This document shows positions 8,621 through 17,157 of a stretch of 64,000 nucleotides of DNA, piece by piece. The DNA comes from Arthrobacter zhaoxinii (GTDB lineage: Bacteria; Actinomycetota; Actinomycetes; Actinomycetales; Micrococcaceae). The notes beneath the pieces are model-generated. The model saw only the letters and a list, made by a program, of their open reading frames with translations, ran no database searches and had not been told where the DNA came from. Numbering within the stretch: position 1 is the stretch's first letter; every line of letters starts with the position of its first letter. Location: assembly GCF_024385505.1 (NCBI RefSeq), contig NZ_JANFLT010000008.1:45317-109316 (forward strand). The letters are read 5' to 3'. The position numbers and the translations under genes were made by a program.

Positions 8621-10207
8621 CTACCCGTCGAGGTCCCGGCGGCGAAAGCCCGTGAACCCGATCAGCAGGAACACTGCGGTCACGGCGGAGATCCCCGCCA
8701 GCCCGGTCCACCCGGCGTCGTCGGCGGCAACGCTGGGAACGTGCCAGAACGGGCTGATCGCCAGCACCCAGTCCCAGAGCCGGAACGTCGGACCCAGCAA
8801 CGTCAGCACGAAGGAAATGAACACGCCCGCCCAGGACGCGATCACCAGCCGGGGGCGTGCACCGACGACGGCTGCCGCGACGGCGGTGGCCGTCCACACG
8901 GCCGGAACGGCCGCCACGGCCTGCAGCAGAACCTTGCCGGCGTCGATGCCCAGCTCGCCGGAGGCCAGCACCGTGATGATGGTTCCGGCGACAAGCAGGT
9001 AGACCGTTGGTGCGGCCAGTGCCAGCACAACGTTCGCCGTGAAGTAGCGCGGACGGCTTACGTCGGCGGCCAGAACCGGCTCCAGCCTGCCCTCCAGCTC
9101 CTCGGTCCGCACCTTCTGCAGGATCTGCACCCCGGGGATGGCGGCGATGATCCCGGCCAGGCTCAGAATCGTCACCAGGAACGCCGGCGCAAGGGCCTCG
9201 GGGGTGGTGGCGCCGGAGGCGAGAACCGAGGCGGCAGCACTGTCGCCGCTGAGGATGTCCTTGAACGAGCGGGCAAAAAACCCGAAGACCGTTCCGACAA
9301 CCAGGAACACAATGGTCCAGGTGAGGAGCGGGGCGCGGTTCAGCCGGACCGCCAGGCCCCACGGAGTTCGGATCCTCCCCCGGGCCGGTCCGGGCCGGGG
9401 AGCGATCGCCCCCTGCCCGAAGTCGCGGCGCGACTGCAGCAGGAAGGCAACACCGAGCAGGGCTCCGGTGAGGGCCGCCGCGGGGAGCAGCGGCCACCAG
9501 TGGTTGCCGCTGGCCGGCCGGGTTTCCGTCATCCAGCTCAGCGGATTGATCCAGGATGTCCACTCCGGCGCCTCGATCGAATACAGGAAGCCCCGCAGCA
9601 GGAACAGCGCGCCGAAGGTGCCCACAGCCAGCGAGTTCGCCGTCCGTGCATCAGTTCCCAGCTGCGCGGCCACGGCGGCGACCGCAGCGAACATCCACCC
9701 GGTGGCGGTGAACGTTGCGGCCAGCAGCAGGGAGGCAGTCCAGGTGCCGCCGCACCAGAGCGTGACCGTGCCGGCGACGACGCCGAGGGCCGTTGAGCCG
9801 ATCAGGGCCAGGCTGACTCCCGCCAGCAGGCGACTGCCCCGGCCCAGTACGCCGGAGGCCAGGAGTTCTGCCTGTCCCGAGTCTTCCTGGCCGCGGCTGG
9901 ACCGGGTGACGGTGAAAATCGATCCGAGGGCGGCAAGGAAACCGCCCAGGGCGAGGCTGCGCCAGGCATTGAATCCGTCGTCTGTGCTGAGATTGTAGGC
10001 CGGCCCGAAGATCAGGCCCAGAGGGTTGGAGCCAACGGCCAGGGCCAGCCCGAGGCGGTCCTGCTGGGTGGGGAAGACCCAGGGGTAGACCAGCACGGAA
10101 GACGCGGAGAGCGCCGTCGTGATCAGGATCCAAGGCACGAACCGGCGCCCGTCGAACCGGACGGTTGCACGCAGCAGGGGTGCGCTCCCCGTCAGGGCGC
10201 TGCTCAT
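8621..10207 (-). CDS. ABC transporter permease, polyketide-antibiotic exporter type
   Basis: A 528-residue very hydrophobic protein with about twelve predicted membrane segments in two related halves. The first cytoplasmic loop contains an FTVTRSSRGQEDSGQAELLAS stretch (a coupling-type RxxEExGxxELL pattern), with a looser counterpart in the second half (QILQKVRTEELEGRLEPVLA). This arrangement is typical of the actinobacterial exporter permeases annotated as exporters of polyketide antibiotics. Its start overlaps the stop of the ATPase gene by four bases (ATGA), so the two are translated together and should form one transporter. No regulator gene is beside it. Cargo unknown; drug or secondary-metabolite export is inferred from family. 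Confidence 0.82.
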   Translation of the reverse strand: MSSALTGSAPLLRATVRFDGRRFVPWILITTALSASSVLVYPWVFPTQQDRLGLALAVGSNPLGLIFGPAYNLSTDDGFNAWRSLALGGFLAALGSIFTVTRSSRGQEDSGQAELLASGVLGRGSRLLAGVSLALIGSTALGVVAGTVTLWCGGTWTASLLLAATFTATGWMFAAVAAVAAQLGTDARTANSLAVGTFGALFLLRGFLYSIEAPEWTSWINPLSWMTETRPASGNHWWPLLPAAALTGALLGVAFLLQSRRDFGQGAIAPRPGPARGRIRTPWGLAVRLNRAPLLTWTIVFLVVGTVFGFFARSFKDILSGDSAAASVLASGATTPEALAPAFLVTILSLAGIIAAIPGVQILQKVRTEELEGRLEPVLAADVSRPRYFTANVVLALAAPTVYLLVAGTIITVLASGELGIDAGKVLLQAVAAVPAVWTATAVAAAVVGARPRLVIASWAGVFISFVLTLLGPTFRLWDWVLAISPFWHVPSVAADDAGWTGLAGISAVTAVFLLIGFTGFRRRDLDG

Positions 10208-11115
10208 GGGCGCGCCCCCGGGGAGGGGCCGCCGTCGTCGTACAGCCGCAGGAACAGGCTCTCCAGCGAGGGCGGTTCAACGGTCAGTGAGGTAATACCG
10301 AAGGGGATGAGGGCTGTCATTGCCTCACCCACCCGCGCGGAGTCCACCACGGCCGTCAGCCTGTCGCCGTCGAGGTTCACATCCTCGAACACGGCCGGCT
10401 GGCCGGGCTGCGGGGCACGTTTCAGCGTGGCATGGACGGAGGTGGTGGTATGCCCGCGCAGCTGGGCCAGCGTGCCTTCCTCCACGATCCGGCCGTCCCG
10501 GATGATGCTGACCCGGTCCGCGAGGGTTTCAACTTCCGCGAGGACATGGCTGCTGAGCAGCACTGTCGTGCCGCGGTGCTTGGCCTCACCGATCACTTCC
10601 TGGAAGACGTTCTGCATCAGCGGGTCCAGGCCGCTGGTTGGCTCATCCAGGACCAGGAGTTCGACGTCGGAGGCCAGAGCCGCCACTATGGCCACTTTTT
10701 GCCGGTTTCCCTTGGAGTACTGCCGGCCGCGTTTCGCCGGGTCCAACTCAAACCGCTCCAGCAGTTCCGCCCGCCGCCGCTCGTCCAGCCCGCCGCGGAG
10801 CGAGCCCAGCAGGTCGATGGCCTGCCCGCCGGTCATCCCCGGCCACAACGCCACATCACCCGGCACGTAGGCCAGCCGCCGGTGCAGCGGCACGGCTTCC
10901 CGCCACGGATCCTGTCCCAGGACCTGCAGGGTTCCGGCGTCGGCTTTCAACAATCCCAGCAGCACGCGGATGGTTGTTGACTTCCCGGCACCGTTTGGTC
11001 CCAGGAAGCCGTGCACCTGCCCGCGCTGAACCTGCAGGTCCAGCCCGTTCAATGCCGGGAATTTCCCGAAAGACTTCTCCAACCCCTGAACACTGATGAC
11101 CACTTCCGCGCTCAT
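10204..11115 (-). CDS. ABC transporter ATP-binding protein (partner of the adjacent exporter permease)
   Basis: The 303-residue ATPase has all nucleotide-binding motifs: Walker A GPNGAGKST near residue 40, signature region QYSKGNRQKVAI, Walker B ELLVLDEPTSGLDPL, and the switch histidine in LLSSHVLAEVE. A C-terminal extension of about 80 residues is typical of ATPases of exporter systems. The frame extends upstream to 11214, but the ATG at 11115 follows a GGGGAGG ribosome binding site and starts just before the conserved ABC fold, so it is preferred. It is the first gene of a two-gene operon with the permease. It energises export from the cytoplasm; cargo unknown. Confidence 0.88.
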   Translation of the reverse strand: MSAEVVISVQGLEKSFGKFPALNGLDLQVQRGQVHGFLGPNGAGKSTTIRVLLGLLKADAGTLQVLGQDPWREAVPLHRRLAYVPGDVALWPGMTGGQAIDLLGSLRGGLDERRRAELLERFELDPAKRGRQYSKGNRQKVAIVAALASDVELLVLDEPTSGLDPLMQNVFQEVIGEAKHRGTTVLLSSHVLAEVETLADRVSIIRDGRIVEEGTLAQLRGHTTTSVHATLKRAPQPGQPAVFEDVNLDGDRLTAVVDSARVGEAMTALIPFGITSLTVEPPSLESLFLRLYDDGGPSPGARP

Positions 11116-11451
11116 GGCCTCCCCGTTCTCTAGCCCCTTACAGCCAGTCTGCTGGCAATCCGGCACGACGGCGATGGCAGCGGGGAGTTCCGGCGGCTCA
11201 AACGCCCGGATCAAGTACTAGCTGACGGGCTCGTAGGGCTCGCATCGGTCCTGGAGTTCCGCGGCGGCCCCCCAGCATGAGCGGGACCTATCCGCCCGGC
11301 ATTTCCGCGGAGATGCGTGGCCGTCCTGCCCGAGATGCAGGAGAATGGAACGGAAAGCGGAAGGGCCCCCGGATGAGGAACTGCTGCAGCAGTTGCGGTT
11401 CCCGCCGGGCAGGCCAACCAACACCCAGCCCGCTAGCTGAGGAGAACCCGC
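11116..11451. other. Intergenic region between ABC exporter and DUF3060 lipoprotein
   Basis: About 336 bp of GC-rich sequence between two divergent genes. The open frames here have poor codon use and no recognisable protein. It should carry the promoters for both neighbours, but I see no convincing -35/-10 pair, palindrome or RNA structure. A GCTGAGGAGA stretch ending near 11446 serves as the ribosome binding site of the lipoprotein gene. Confidence 0.4.
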
Positions 11452-12036
11452 ATGTACCGAAGCCGCATCTCCGCACCCGTGCTGACCGCCGTCGCGGGCT
11501 TGGCACTCATCACCGGATGCACCGCTGACCCGGCGCCGACACCCGAGGAAACCGGAACCGCATCATCAACTGCCGTCGGAACACCGGACAACACCGCCAC
11601 GGCCTCCCCGACAGATTTAGGCGCCTCATCCGCGCCCACTGGATCCGGTGCAACGATCACCCTCAGCCGCGGGCAAGAACACAAAATCACGGAAGCGAAC
11701 ACCAGCGTCAGCATTACCTGCTCAGACGGTGGGGACATCGACGTCGAGACAAGTGGCGCCAGCGTACAGGCGACTGGTCAATGTGAAGACATCGACGTCG
11801 ACGGCAATGCCAACTCAGTCACCGGGGAGGACTCGGAAAGCCTCGACATTGAGGGCAGCAATAATGAAGTCACCCTCCGCAATGTGCCTGACATCGACGT
11901 GGACGGAACCGCGAACACCGTCGGCGTCGAGCAGACCGGTGACATCGACGTCGAAGGCGAGAACAACAGCGTCACCTACACCTCCGGGGACCCCGTGATC
12001 GAAACCGAGGGTACAAACTCCGTCGCAGTCCGATGA
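11452..12036 (+). CDS. DUF3060 domain lipoprotein with repeated DIDV motifs
   Basis: A 194-residue exported protein. Residues 1-23 form a lipoprotein signal peptide ending in LITGC (Cys at about 23), so the mature protein should be anchored to the outer face of the membrane. A Thr/Ser/Pro/Ala-rich linker (about 24-65) precedes a C-terminal domain in which the element DIDV plus D or E occurs four times (GGDIDVE, CEDIDVD, VPDIDVD, TGDIDVE), separated by Asn/Val/Thr-rich strands. This pattern is that of DUF3060, predicted to be an all-beta solenoid. The ribosome binding site GAGGAG lies just before the ATG. Function unknown; a role in surface adhesion or sensing would be a guess. Confidence 0.82.
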   Translation: MYRSRISAPVLTAVAGLALITGCTADPAPTPEETGTASSTAVGTPDNTATASPTDLGASSAPTGSGATITLSRGQEHKITEANTSVSITCSDGGDIDVETSGASVQATGQCEDIDVDGNANSVTGEDSESLDIEGSNNEVTLRNVPDIDVDGTANTVGVEQTGDIDVEGENNSVTYTSGDPVIETEGTNSVAVR

Positions 12037-12135
12037 CGACGGGCGTGGGCAGATAACACTCACCGCGCCATTACGGCAGGACCTCGAATACCGTCGTAAC
12101 GTTGTGCCCTACAGCTTCGAAAAAGAGAGGGCGTT

Positions 12136-12612
12136 GTGAACGTAGACGAGGTGACCCTGGGAAGTTATCCGCGTGATGATGTTGCATGGGCGAAAGACGG
12201 CAAGGTTCGGGAAGGTCGCGCGACGATACTGGTCCGCCAGTCTGACGGAACACTGAAACCCGCCGGCGAAGTCGCCTTGGGGGACGGGAGTGTTCTGCAT
12301 CCTGACGTGGAAGTCGGTGGCGAGTTCATCGTTGAGCTGCGCGCCCGCTTCGAATCGCAGATATTCGAGCGCCGGGTGACCTTCATTGCCAGCGGTGACG
12401 AGGCCAGCGATATCTTTGTATCGGCAATCGGGCCCGGCGGGCACGCTGAACCGAAGGCCGGCCTGTTTAAGCGGGCGCGGTATTCAGGCTTCGAGTTTGG
12501 TGTGCTGGTAATGGCCGCCATGACCGAGCAGGGCACCCGCCTCACCGGCACGTCAGACCCGCTCGTCAAGCATGGACCCGGCGATGGCGTAGCTGCCGTT
12601 TCTGCCACCTAG
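12136..12612 (+). CDS. Hypothetical soluble protein
   Basis: I do not recognise this 158-residue protein. It has no signal peptide, cysteines or membrane segment. It opens with NVDEVTLGSYPRDDVAWAKDG and is rich in beta-branched residues, suggesting a compact beta-rich domain. The chosen GTG start follows GAGAGG six bases upstream; a TTG two bases earlier is out of frame. It lies between the DUF3060 lipoprotein and the convergent MerR gene, 16 bp from the latter. Coding status is supported by good codon use and a ribosome binding site; function cannot be assigned. Confidence 0.6.
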   Translation: MNVDEVTLGSYPRDDVAWAKDGKVREGRATILVRQSDGTLKPAGEVALGDGSVLHPDVEVGGEFIVELRARFESQIFERRVTFIASGDEASDIFVSAIGPGGHAEPKAGLFKRARYSGFEFGVLVMAAMTEQGTRLTGTSDPLVKHGPGDGVAAVSAT

Positions 12613-12628
12613 CCGCCGCGGGTCCTGT

Positions 12629-13471
12629 CTAGGAAGCGGGTGACTCCCGGGCGGCGAGTTCTCCGGTCAATTCCATGCAGCGCAGGCGTGCCGGTGAGTA
12701 GTCGTAGGGCATCATTCCAATGGCCTCGATGAGGCTCACCCGCTTTTCCCCGCCGCCAGCGCCGTGGCCGGGGGCATTCTCACCTTCAGCGGCAGCAGGG
12801 TGCTGAGCATCCCAGGAATCGATAAGTGCTTTGTCGCTCTGCGCCTGGCCGGATTTGTTGATGACGGCGTCCAGCTTCAGTTCGAAGGCGTGCCGTTCGG
12901 CAGCGGCCTGCGCCACGCGGGGGTCGTCTACGGCGACCGTGTCATCGAGTGCCTCCTCGGCAGCCTCCGCGCGGTCGGATTCCTCCCGCAGACCCGGATG
13001 AGCGGCCAGGGCGATGTAACGGCCCGCATTGACGGCCGCCCCTAGTGGCCCGAAGATCCGCTCGATGACCAGCAGGCTGTCCAGGTCCGCCTGGCGCAGC
13101 AAGCCCTCCGGCAGTCCCTTGAGACGGCCGGTGACGACGTCGGAGAGTAGACCCATCCGGCCCCCCACCGTGCGCATGCGCTGCACGACGGCGGCGTCGC
13201 GGCCGCTGTCGACACCAGCAGGAGCCGCGGCAGCAAAGACTTCACGTATGTCGTCCACGGCCATCCCGGCGTCGAGCATCTTGTGGATCCACAGCAGCCG
13301 GATCATATCCTCATAGCCGTATCGGCGGTGGCCTTCTCCGTCCCGTGCGGTCTCGGGAAGCAGACCCGACTCGTGGCAGCGGCGAATCGCTTCCGGAGTG
13401 GTGCCGGCAAGCCGTGCCGCGTCACCGATCTCAACCTGACGCGGCGGGAGCGGGATAAGGGACGAGTGCAT
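12629..13471 (-). CDS. MerR family transcriptional regulator
   Basis: The 280-residue product has an N-terminal MerR-type winged helix (about residues 12-80): EIGDAARLAGTTPEAIRRC, then RRYGYEDMIRLLWI with the wing, followed by MAVDDIREVFA. The remaining 190 residues are an unusually long helical effector region without clustered cysteines, so a metal sensor is unlikely; a drug or small-molecule sensor is possible. The ATG at 13471 is preferred over the upstream one because AAGGAAGG lies seven bases before it. It is divergent from nothing nearby; the APC transporter upstream lies on the same strand, 131 bp away, and could be its target. Target genes unknown. Confidence 0.8.
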   Translation of the reverse strand: MHSSLIPLPPRQVEIGDAARLAGTTPEAIRRCHESGLLPETARDGEGHRRYGYEDMIRLLWIHKMLDAGMAVDDIREVFAAAAPAGVDSGRDAAVVQRMRTVGGRMGLLSDVVTGRLKGLPEGLLRQADLDSLLVIERIFGPLGAAVNAGRYIALAAHPGLREESDRAEAAEEALDDTVAVDDPRVAQAAAERHAFELKLDAVINKSGQAQSDKALIDSWDAQHPAAAEGENAPGHGAGGGEKRVSLIEAIGMMPYDYSPARLRCMELTGELAARESPAS

Positions 13472-13602
13472 GTGCAGGGCCTTCCTTAACGGGCGGGACG
13501 ACGTCGTGCCTCGATCGGACTCCATCACGCTGCGGACGGGGCAACTTTCGCACTACCCTACCCCCGCGCTTCACCCGGCGCGGCTGTGTGGGCTCTCAGG
13601 CG

Positions 13603-14943
13603 TCAGCTGGCGCTCGTGCGTTCCTCGTGTTTGCGTCCGGCCCGGGCAGCGAGGAACAACAAGGATCCGACCACTACGTAGGCGGCGGCGCCGAGCCAGA
13701 TGATCCCGGCTTGTTGTGTGAGGAGTGCGATGCTCGCAATGATCGCGAGGACCGGCAGGATCCGGGGGGCGCTGAAGTGGTCGTGGTCGACTTTGTCCTT
13801 TTTGAGGACAAGGACGCTGACGTTGGCAGAAAGGAACACCAGGAGTAGGAGCAGCACGGTGGTTTCGGCCAATGTGGCGACATTTCCAAGGAGGGTAAGG
13901 ACGATCGTCAATCCGGCAACCACAACAATGGAGACCCAGGGAGTGCGACGGCCTGGCAGCACGCGGGCGAAGGCGCGAGGGAGCAGCTCCGCTTCCGCTA
14001 ATCCGTAGCCGACACGGCTGGCCATAACCATAAACAGCAGTGCTCCGTTGGCAATGGCGATCAGGGCGATGATGCTGAACAGTCCGGGCGGGATTCCGAC
14101 GCCGCTGGCGGCAACGACGTCGAGCAGGGGTCCGGTGGAGTCGGCCAGTTCCGCCGGGGGCATAACAATGACCGCTCCGAGAGCGATGAGGAGGTAGACG
14201 ACCCCGGCGGTGCAGATCGCACCGAACAGTGCGCGAGGGTAGGCCCTGGAGGGGTTACGTACTTCCTCGGCCATGTTTGCTGCCGCCTCGAAGCCCAGGA
14301 AAGAGAAAAACGCGACGATCGATGCGGCGAAGGCGCCTTGGAACGGCGGTACGTCGGGTGCGAACTCAAGGAGCCGGGAGGGGTCCCCGTTGCCGGAGGC
14401 GAGGACGATGGCGGCGACGACGATGACGATGACGAGACCGGTTACCTCGATGACGGAAGCTACGAGGTTGGCGCCGAGGGACTCCCGGACGCCGCGGAGG
14501 TTGATCAGGGTCAGCAGGATGATGAATACGATCGCTGCGGGGGCGGCTGGCACGTCGATGAGCGCGGTGAGGTAATCGCCTGCGAAGGCGTTCGCGAGGG
14601 CAGCGGCTGTGGTGATCCCTGAGGCCATCATCAGGAAGCCGACGAGGAATGACACGTAGGGGATGCCAAAAGCCCGGTCGGCGTAGCGAGCGGCTCCGCC
14701 AGCGTGCGGGTACTTGGTGATCAGTTCCGCGTAGGTCGCGGCGGTGAGTAGCGCGACGACCAGTGCGATCAGCAGGGGTATCCAGATCGCACCGCCGACG
14801 TCGGCCGCCATGGTACCCACGAGGGTGTAGATGCCGGCGCCGAGGGTGTCGCCCACGATAAACCCGAACAGCAGCGGCGTACCAATTGCCCGCTTCAGTC
14901 CGGTTGGTGTTTTTGATGTGGCGGTGCCGGAATCCTTCGTCAT
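13603..14943 (-). CDS. APC family amino acid permease
   Basis: A 446-residue integral membrane protein with about twelve hydrophobic segments. The first helix carries GFIVGDTLGAGIYTLVG, the substrate-binding glycine-rich unwound segment of the APC (amino acid-polyamine-organocation) superfamily; GGAARYADRAFG and AFFSFLGFEAAANMAEEVRNP are further family motifs. It should import an amino acid or polyamine by proton or cation symport. The start is uncertain: ATG at 14943 or a GTG at 14982, neither with a clear ribosome binding site. It stands alone; the MerR gene follows on the same strand. Substrate not deducible. Confidence 0.85.
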   Translation of the reverse strand: MTKDSGTATSKTPTGLKRAIGTPLLFGFIVGDTLGAGIYTLVGTMAADVGGAIWIPLLIALVVALLTAATYAELITKYPHAGGAARYADRAFGIPYVSFLVGFLMMASGITTAAALANAFAGDYLTALIDVPAAPAAIVFIILLTLINLRGVRESLGANLVASVIEVTGLVIVIVVAAIVLASGNGDPSRLLEFAPDVPPFQGAFAASIVAFFSFLGFEAAANMAEEVRNPSRAYPRALFGAICTAGVVYLLIALGAVIVMPPAELADSTGPLLDVVAASGVGIPPGLFSIIALIAIANGALLFMVMASRVGYGLAEAELLPRAFARVLPGRRTPWVSIVVVAGLTIVLTLLGNVATLAETTVLLLLLVFLSANVSVLVLKKDKVDHDHFSAPRILPVLAIIASIALLTQQAGIIWLGAAAYVVVGSLLFLAARAGRKHEERTSAS

Positions 14944-15050
14944 TGGGCTATTGGATTCCGTTTGCCGTCCCTGCGCAACCACTTGGGCGAAATCCAGTGC
15001 ACCAAAAGCGTTGAGGCAAGTAGTCGAGCACTATTTACCGGCTCGCAGGC

Positions 15051-15281
15051 CTATCGTCGTTCACCCGTCGAGCCGATGTGCTCGATCTCGAAGTACGATG
15101 TCCCGATGGCGCCAGCAATCCGATGACGGTAAATGAGATACATCCCCGGCCACCGATCGTCGTAGCTGTGGAGGGGAAGTTCGAGTCTCTCGGGACCCCC
15201 GATCAGCTCCAGCGTCGTCACGTCCGGTCGTCGCGGTTTGTGGCTCTTTTTCACATCCGTATCCTCGCAGAGGAAGCCCAC
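15051..15281 (-). pseudogene. Truncated GrpB-family (DUF-type nucleotidyltransferase) remnant
   Basis: The 76-residue frame contains the conserved N-terminal block of the GrpB family: LELPLHSYDDRWPGMYLIYRH followed by the hallmark IEHIGSTG. Full-length GrpB proteins are about 170-200 residues and continue with VPGL and several more conserved blocks, but here the frame runs into a stop five residues after the hallmark. The 70 bp beyond the stop contain no continuation. It is therefore read as the 5' remnant of a broken gene. The rest has been lost, and the APC permease begins just beyond. Identification rests on the single motif block. Confidence 0.6.
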
Positions 15282-15315
15282 TGCAAACGGCTTTGTACCC
15301 CCGGAAGCCGGTCAC

Positions 15316-15750
15316 TCACTGCCGCAGAACCGGGTCAGACCGAGACAACGGGCGCTTCGCGATCATAGCCAGAAGATCGTCTAGAGTTCCGTGGCACTTT
15401 TCCAACTCAGGTAGGTGGTAAAACGTGCTGGCGGTCTCAGGGTTATTGAGGTCCTCGTCCGTCGCATGCAGGATGGTTCTTCTGCGTTGAGCGATGGCGA
15501 TGCCAAGCTCAACATGCGTGCCCTTCCCGCCAGGCAGCAGGATAACGACGACGTCGGCCCCCATCACTGCATCTCTCTCCCGCTGCCCGATAGAGCGCAG
15601 ATCATCGAGGGTGACTGTTCCCGCGTCACGCGCTGGCGCGTTCCGGGTCCAGTCGTACGCGTTGACATAGCCCTTGCTTTCCAGGGCCTGCGCGACGTAC
15701 CGGACATTGGCGATATTTCTGAAGCTCGACGCGACATAGAACCTTTTCAA
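15316..15750 (-). CDS. Nucleoside 2-deoxyribosyltransferase-like protein
   Basis: The 144-residue protein begins KRFYVASSFRN, then YDWTRNAP, GADVVVILLPGGKGTHVELGIAIAQRR, a pattern typical of the nucleoside 2-deoxyribosyltransferase-like fold (NDT/DNPH1 families), where a glutamate equivalent to that in THVELG is the nucleophile. Such enzymes exchange or hydrolyse the base of (deoxy)nucleosides or nucleotides. The frame is open to 15783, but TTG at 15750 is the preferred start because GAGGGAG lies six bases upstream and homology begins there. It lies between a broken GrpB gene and the divergent phosphatase operon. Some family members occur in anti-phage systems, but nothing here shows that for this one. 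Confidence 0.7.
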   Translation of the reverse strand: MKRFYVASSFRNIANVRYVAQALESKGYVNAYDWTRNAPARDAGTVTLDDLRSIGQRERDAVMGADVVVILLPGGKGTHVELGIAIAQRRRTILHATDEDLNNPETASTFYHLPELEKCHGTLDDLLAMIAKRPLSRSDPVLRQ

Positions 15751-15879
15751 AGCTTCTCCCTCGTGATTGGAACTGCGGGCCATTGTTCCTTACTAAGCCG
15801 GCCCGGCGCCCATGTGGAGCACACCCTGCACCGTTCTCGTCCGCACCGGGCGGTTTCACGCCGGTACTACTCTGGGGAG

Positions 15880-16581
15880 ATGGCAACAGTAATCCTCGTA
15901 CGGCACGGCCGCACCACAGCGAACGCCACCGGAGTGCTGGCCGGCCGGACCCCCGGCGTCGAACTCGACCAGGTGGGCCGCGAGCAGGCCGCCGCGACCG
16001 GCGACCGGCTCGCCGTCGTGCCCCTCGCCGGAGTGGTATCCAGTCCCCTGGACCGCTGCCGGCAGACCGCGCAGTTCATCCTCGACCGCCAGACCGGCAC
16101 CCCGCATGCACCGGTCGACGTCGACCTCACCGAGTGCGACTACGGCTCCTGGCAGGGCCGCACGCTCGAGGAGCTCGCGAAGGAGAAGCTGTGGGCGACG
16201 GTGCAGTCACAGCCCTCCGCCGTCACCTTTCCCGGCGGCGAGTCCATGGCCGCGATGCAGGCCCGCTCGGTAGCGGCAATCCGGCGCCACGATGCAGCCT
16301 TCGAAGCCGAGCACGGGCCGGGGGCCGCGTGGGTGGCGGTGAGCCACGGGGACATCATCAAGTCGGTCCTTGCCGACGCGCTCGGCATGCACCTGGACAT
16401 GTTCCAACGCATCAACGTGGGCCCGGCCTCCGTGTCGATCGTGCACTACGGCGCGGGACGTCCCACCGTCCTGGCGACCAACACCGACGCCGGGGACCTG
16501 TCCTGGCTGGCGGCCAGGCCGACGTCGGACGATGCGCCGGTCGGCGGTGGTGCAGGTCACGCGGCACCGCCGGCCCGATGA
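15880..16581 (+). CDS. Histidine phosphatase family protein (phosphoglycerate mutase-like)
   Basis: A 233-residue histidine phosphatase with the N-terminal catalytic RHG motif (LVRHGRTTANATG), the SSPLDRCRQTA block and the second catalytic histidine in VAVSHGDIIK. Family members remove phosphate from small molecules. In many actinobacteria this gene is followed by DUF3090 and SCO1664 genes, exactly as here (16 bp and -1 bp spacing), so the three are a conserved operon. A TACTAC sequence about 10 bp before the ATG looks like a -10 element, so the transcript may be leaderless. The start fits the family; an upstream frame to 15415 has unlikely codon use. Confidence 0.87.
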   Translation: MATVILVRHGRTTANATGVLAGRTPGVELDQVGREQAAATGDRLAVVPLAGVVSSPLDRCRQTAQFILDRQTGTPHAPVDVDLTECDYGSWQGRTLEELAKEKLWATVQSQPSAVTFPGGESMAAMQARSVAAIRRHDAAFEAEHGPGAAWVAVSHGDIIKSVLADALGMHLDMFQRINVGPASVSIVHYGAGRPTVLATNTDAGDLSWLAARPTSDDAPVGGGAGHAAPPAR

Positions 16582-16596
16582 GCCTAGAGTAGTTCC

Positions 16597-17157
16597 ATGC
16601 CTACAACCGTTCACGATTTCGACTGGCCGGACCGCGTCGTCGTCGGCACTGTCGGCGTCCCGGGCCAGCGCACGTTCTACCTGCAGGTGCGCGCCGGGAA
16701 GCAGATTGTCAGCATCGCCCTGGAGAAGCTGCAGTCGGCGCAGCTCGCCGAGAAGATCGACGAGATCCTCGACCAGCTCATGACCGTCGACGGCAACCCC
16801 TTCCATGTTCCCGCGAGCACTCCCCTGGAGCTCGTGGACAATGACGATCTCGAGGCCGTTCAGGAACAGTTCCGCGCCGGGGTGATGAGCCTGGGCTGGG
16901 ATCCGACGACGGCGCAGGTCGTCATCGAGGCCTACCCTCTCGAAGAGGTGGATGAGGACGACGACGGCTTCCTCGAGGATGACGACGACGCGACCGACGA
17001 CGCCGAAGAGGTCCTGCGGGTGCGGATGCCGGTCGGCACGGCCCGGGCCTTCGCGAAGCGCACGCGGGAAGTGGTGGGCGCCGGGCGTCCGATCTGCGTG
17101 ATCTGCGGTCAGCCGATCGACGCCGACGGGCACACCTGCACCTTCCCCGAGGCCTGA
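16597..17157 (+). CDS. DUF3090 family protein
   Basis: The 186-residue protein matches DUF3090: an N-terminal alpha/beta domain (TVHDFDWPDRVVVGTVG...GQRTFYLQ), a central FRAGVMSLGWDPTTAQVVIEAYP block, an acidic linker rich in D and E (about residues 125-145), and a C-terminal zinc-ribbon-like CVICGQPIDADGHTC. Function is unknown in the family; the C-terminal cysteines probably bind zinc. It is the middle gene of a conserved actinobacterial trio and its stop overlaps the next start (TGATG). A decayed piece of this gene, about residues 92-128, recurs at 30.8 kb. Confidence 0.85.
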   Translation: MPTTVHDFDWPDRVVVGTVGVPGQRTFYLQVRAGKQIVSIALEKLQSAQLAEKIDEILDQLMTVDGNPFHVPASTPLELVDNDDLEAVQEQFRAGVMSLGWDPTTAQVVIEAYPLEEVDEDDDGFLEDDDDATDDAEEVLRVRMPVGTARAFAKRTREVVGAGRPICVICGQPIDADGHTCTFPEA

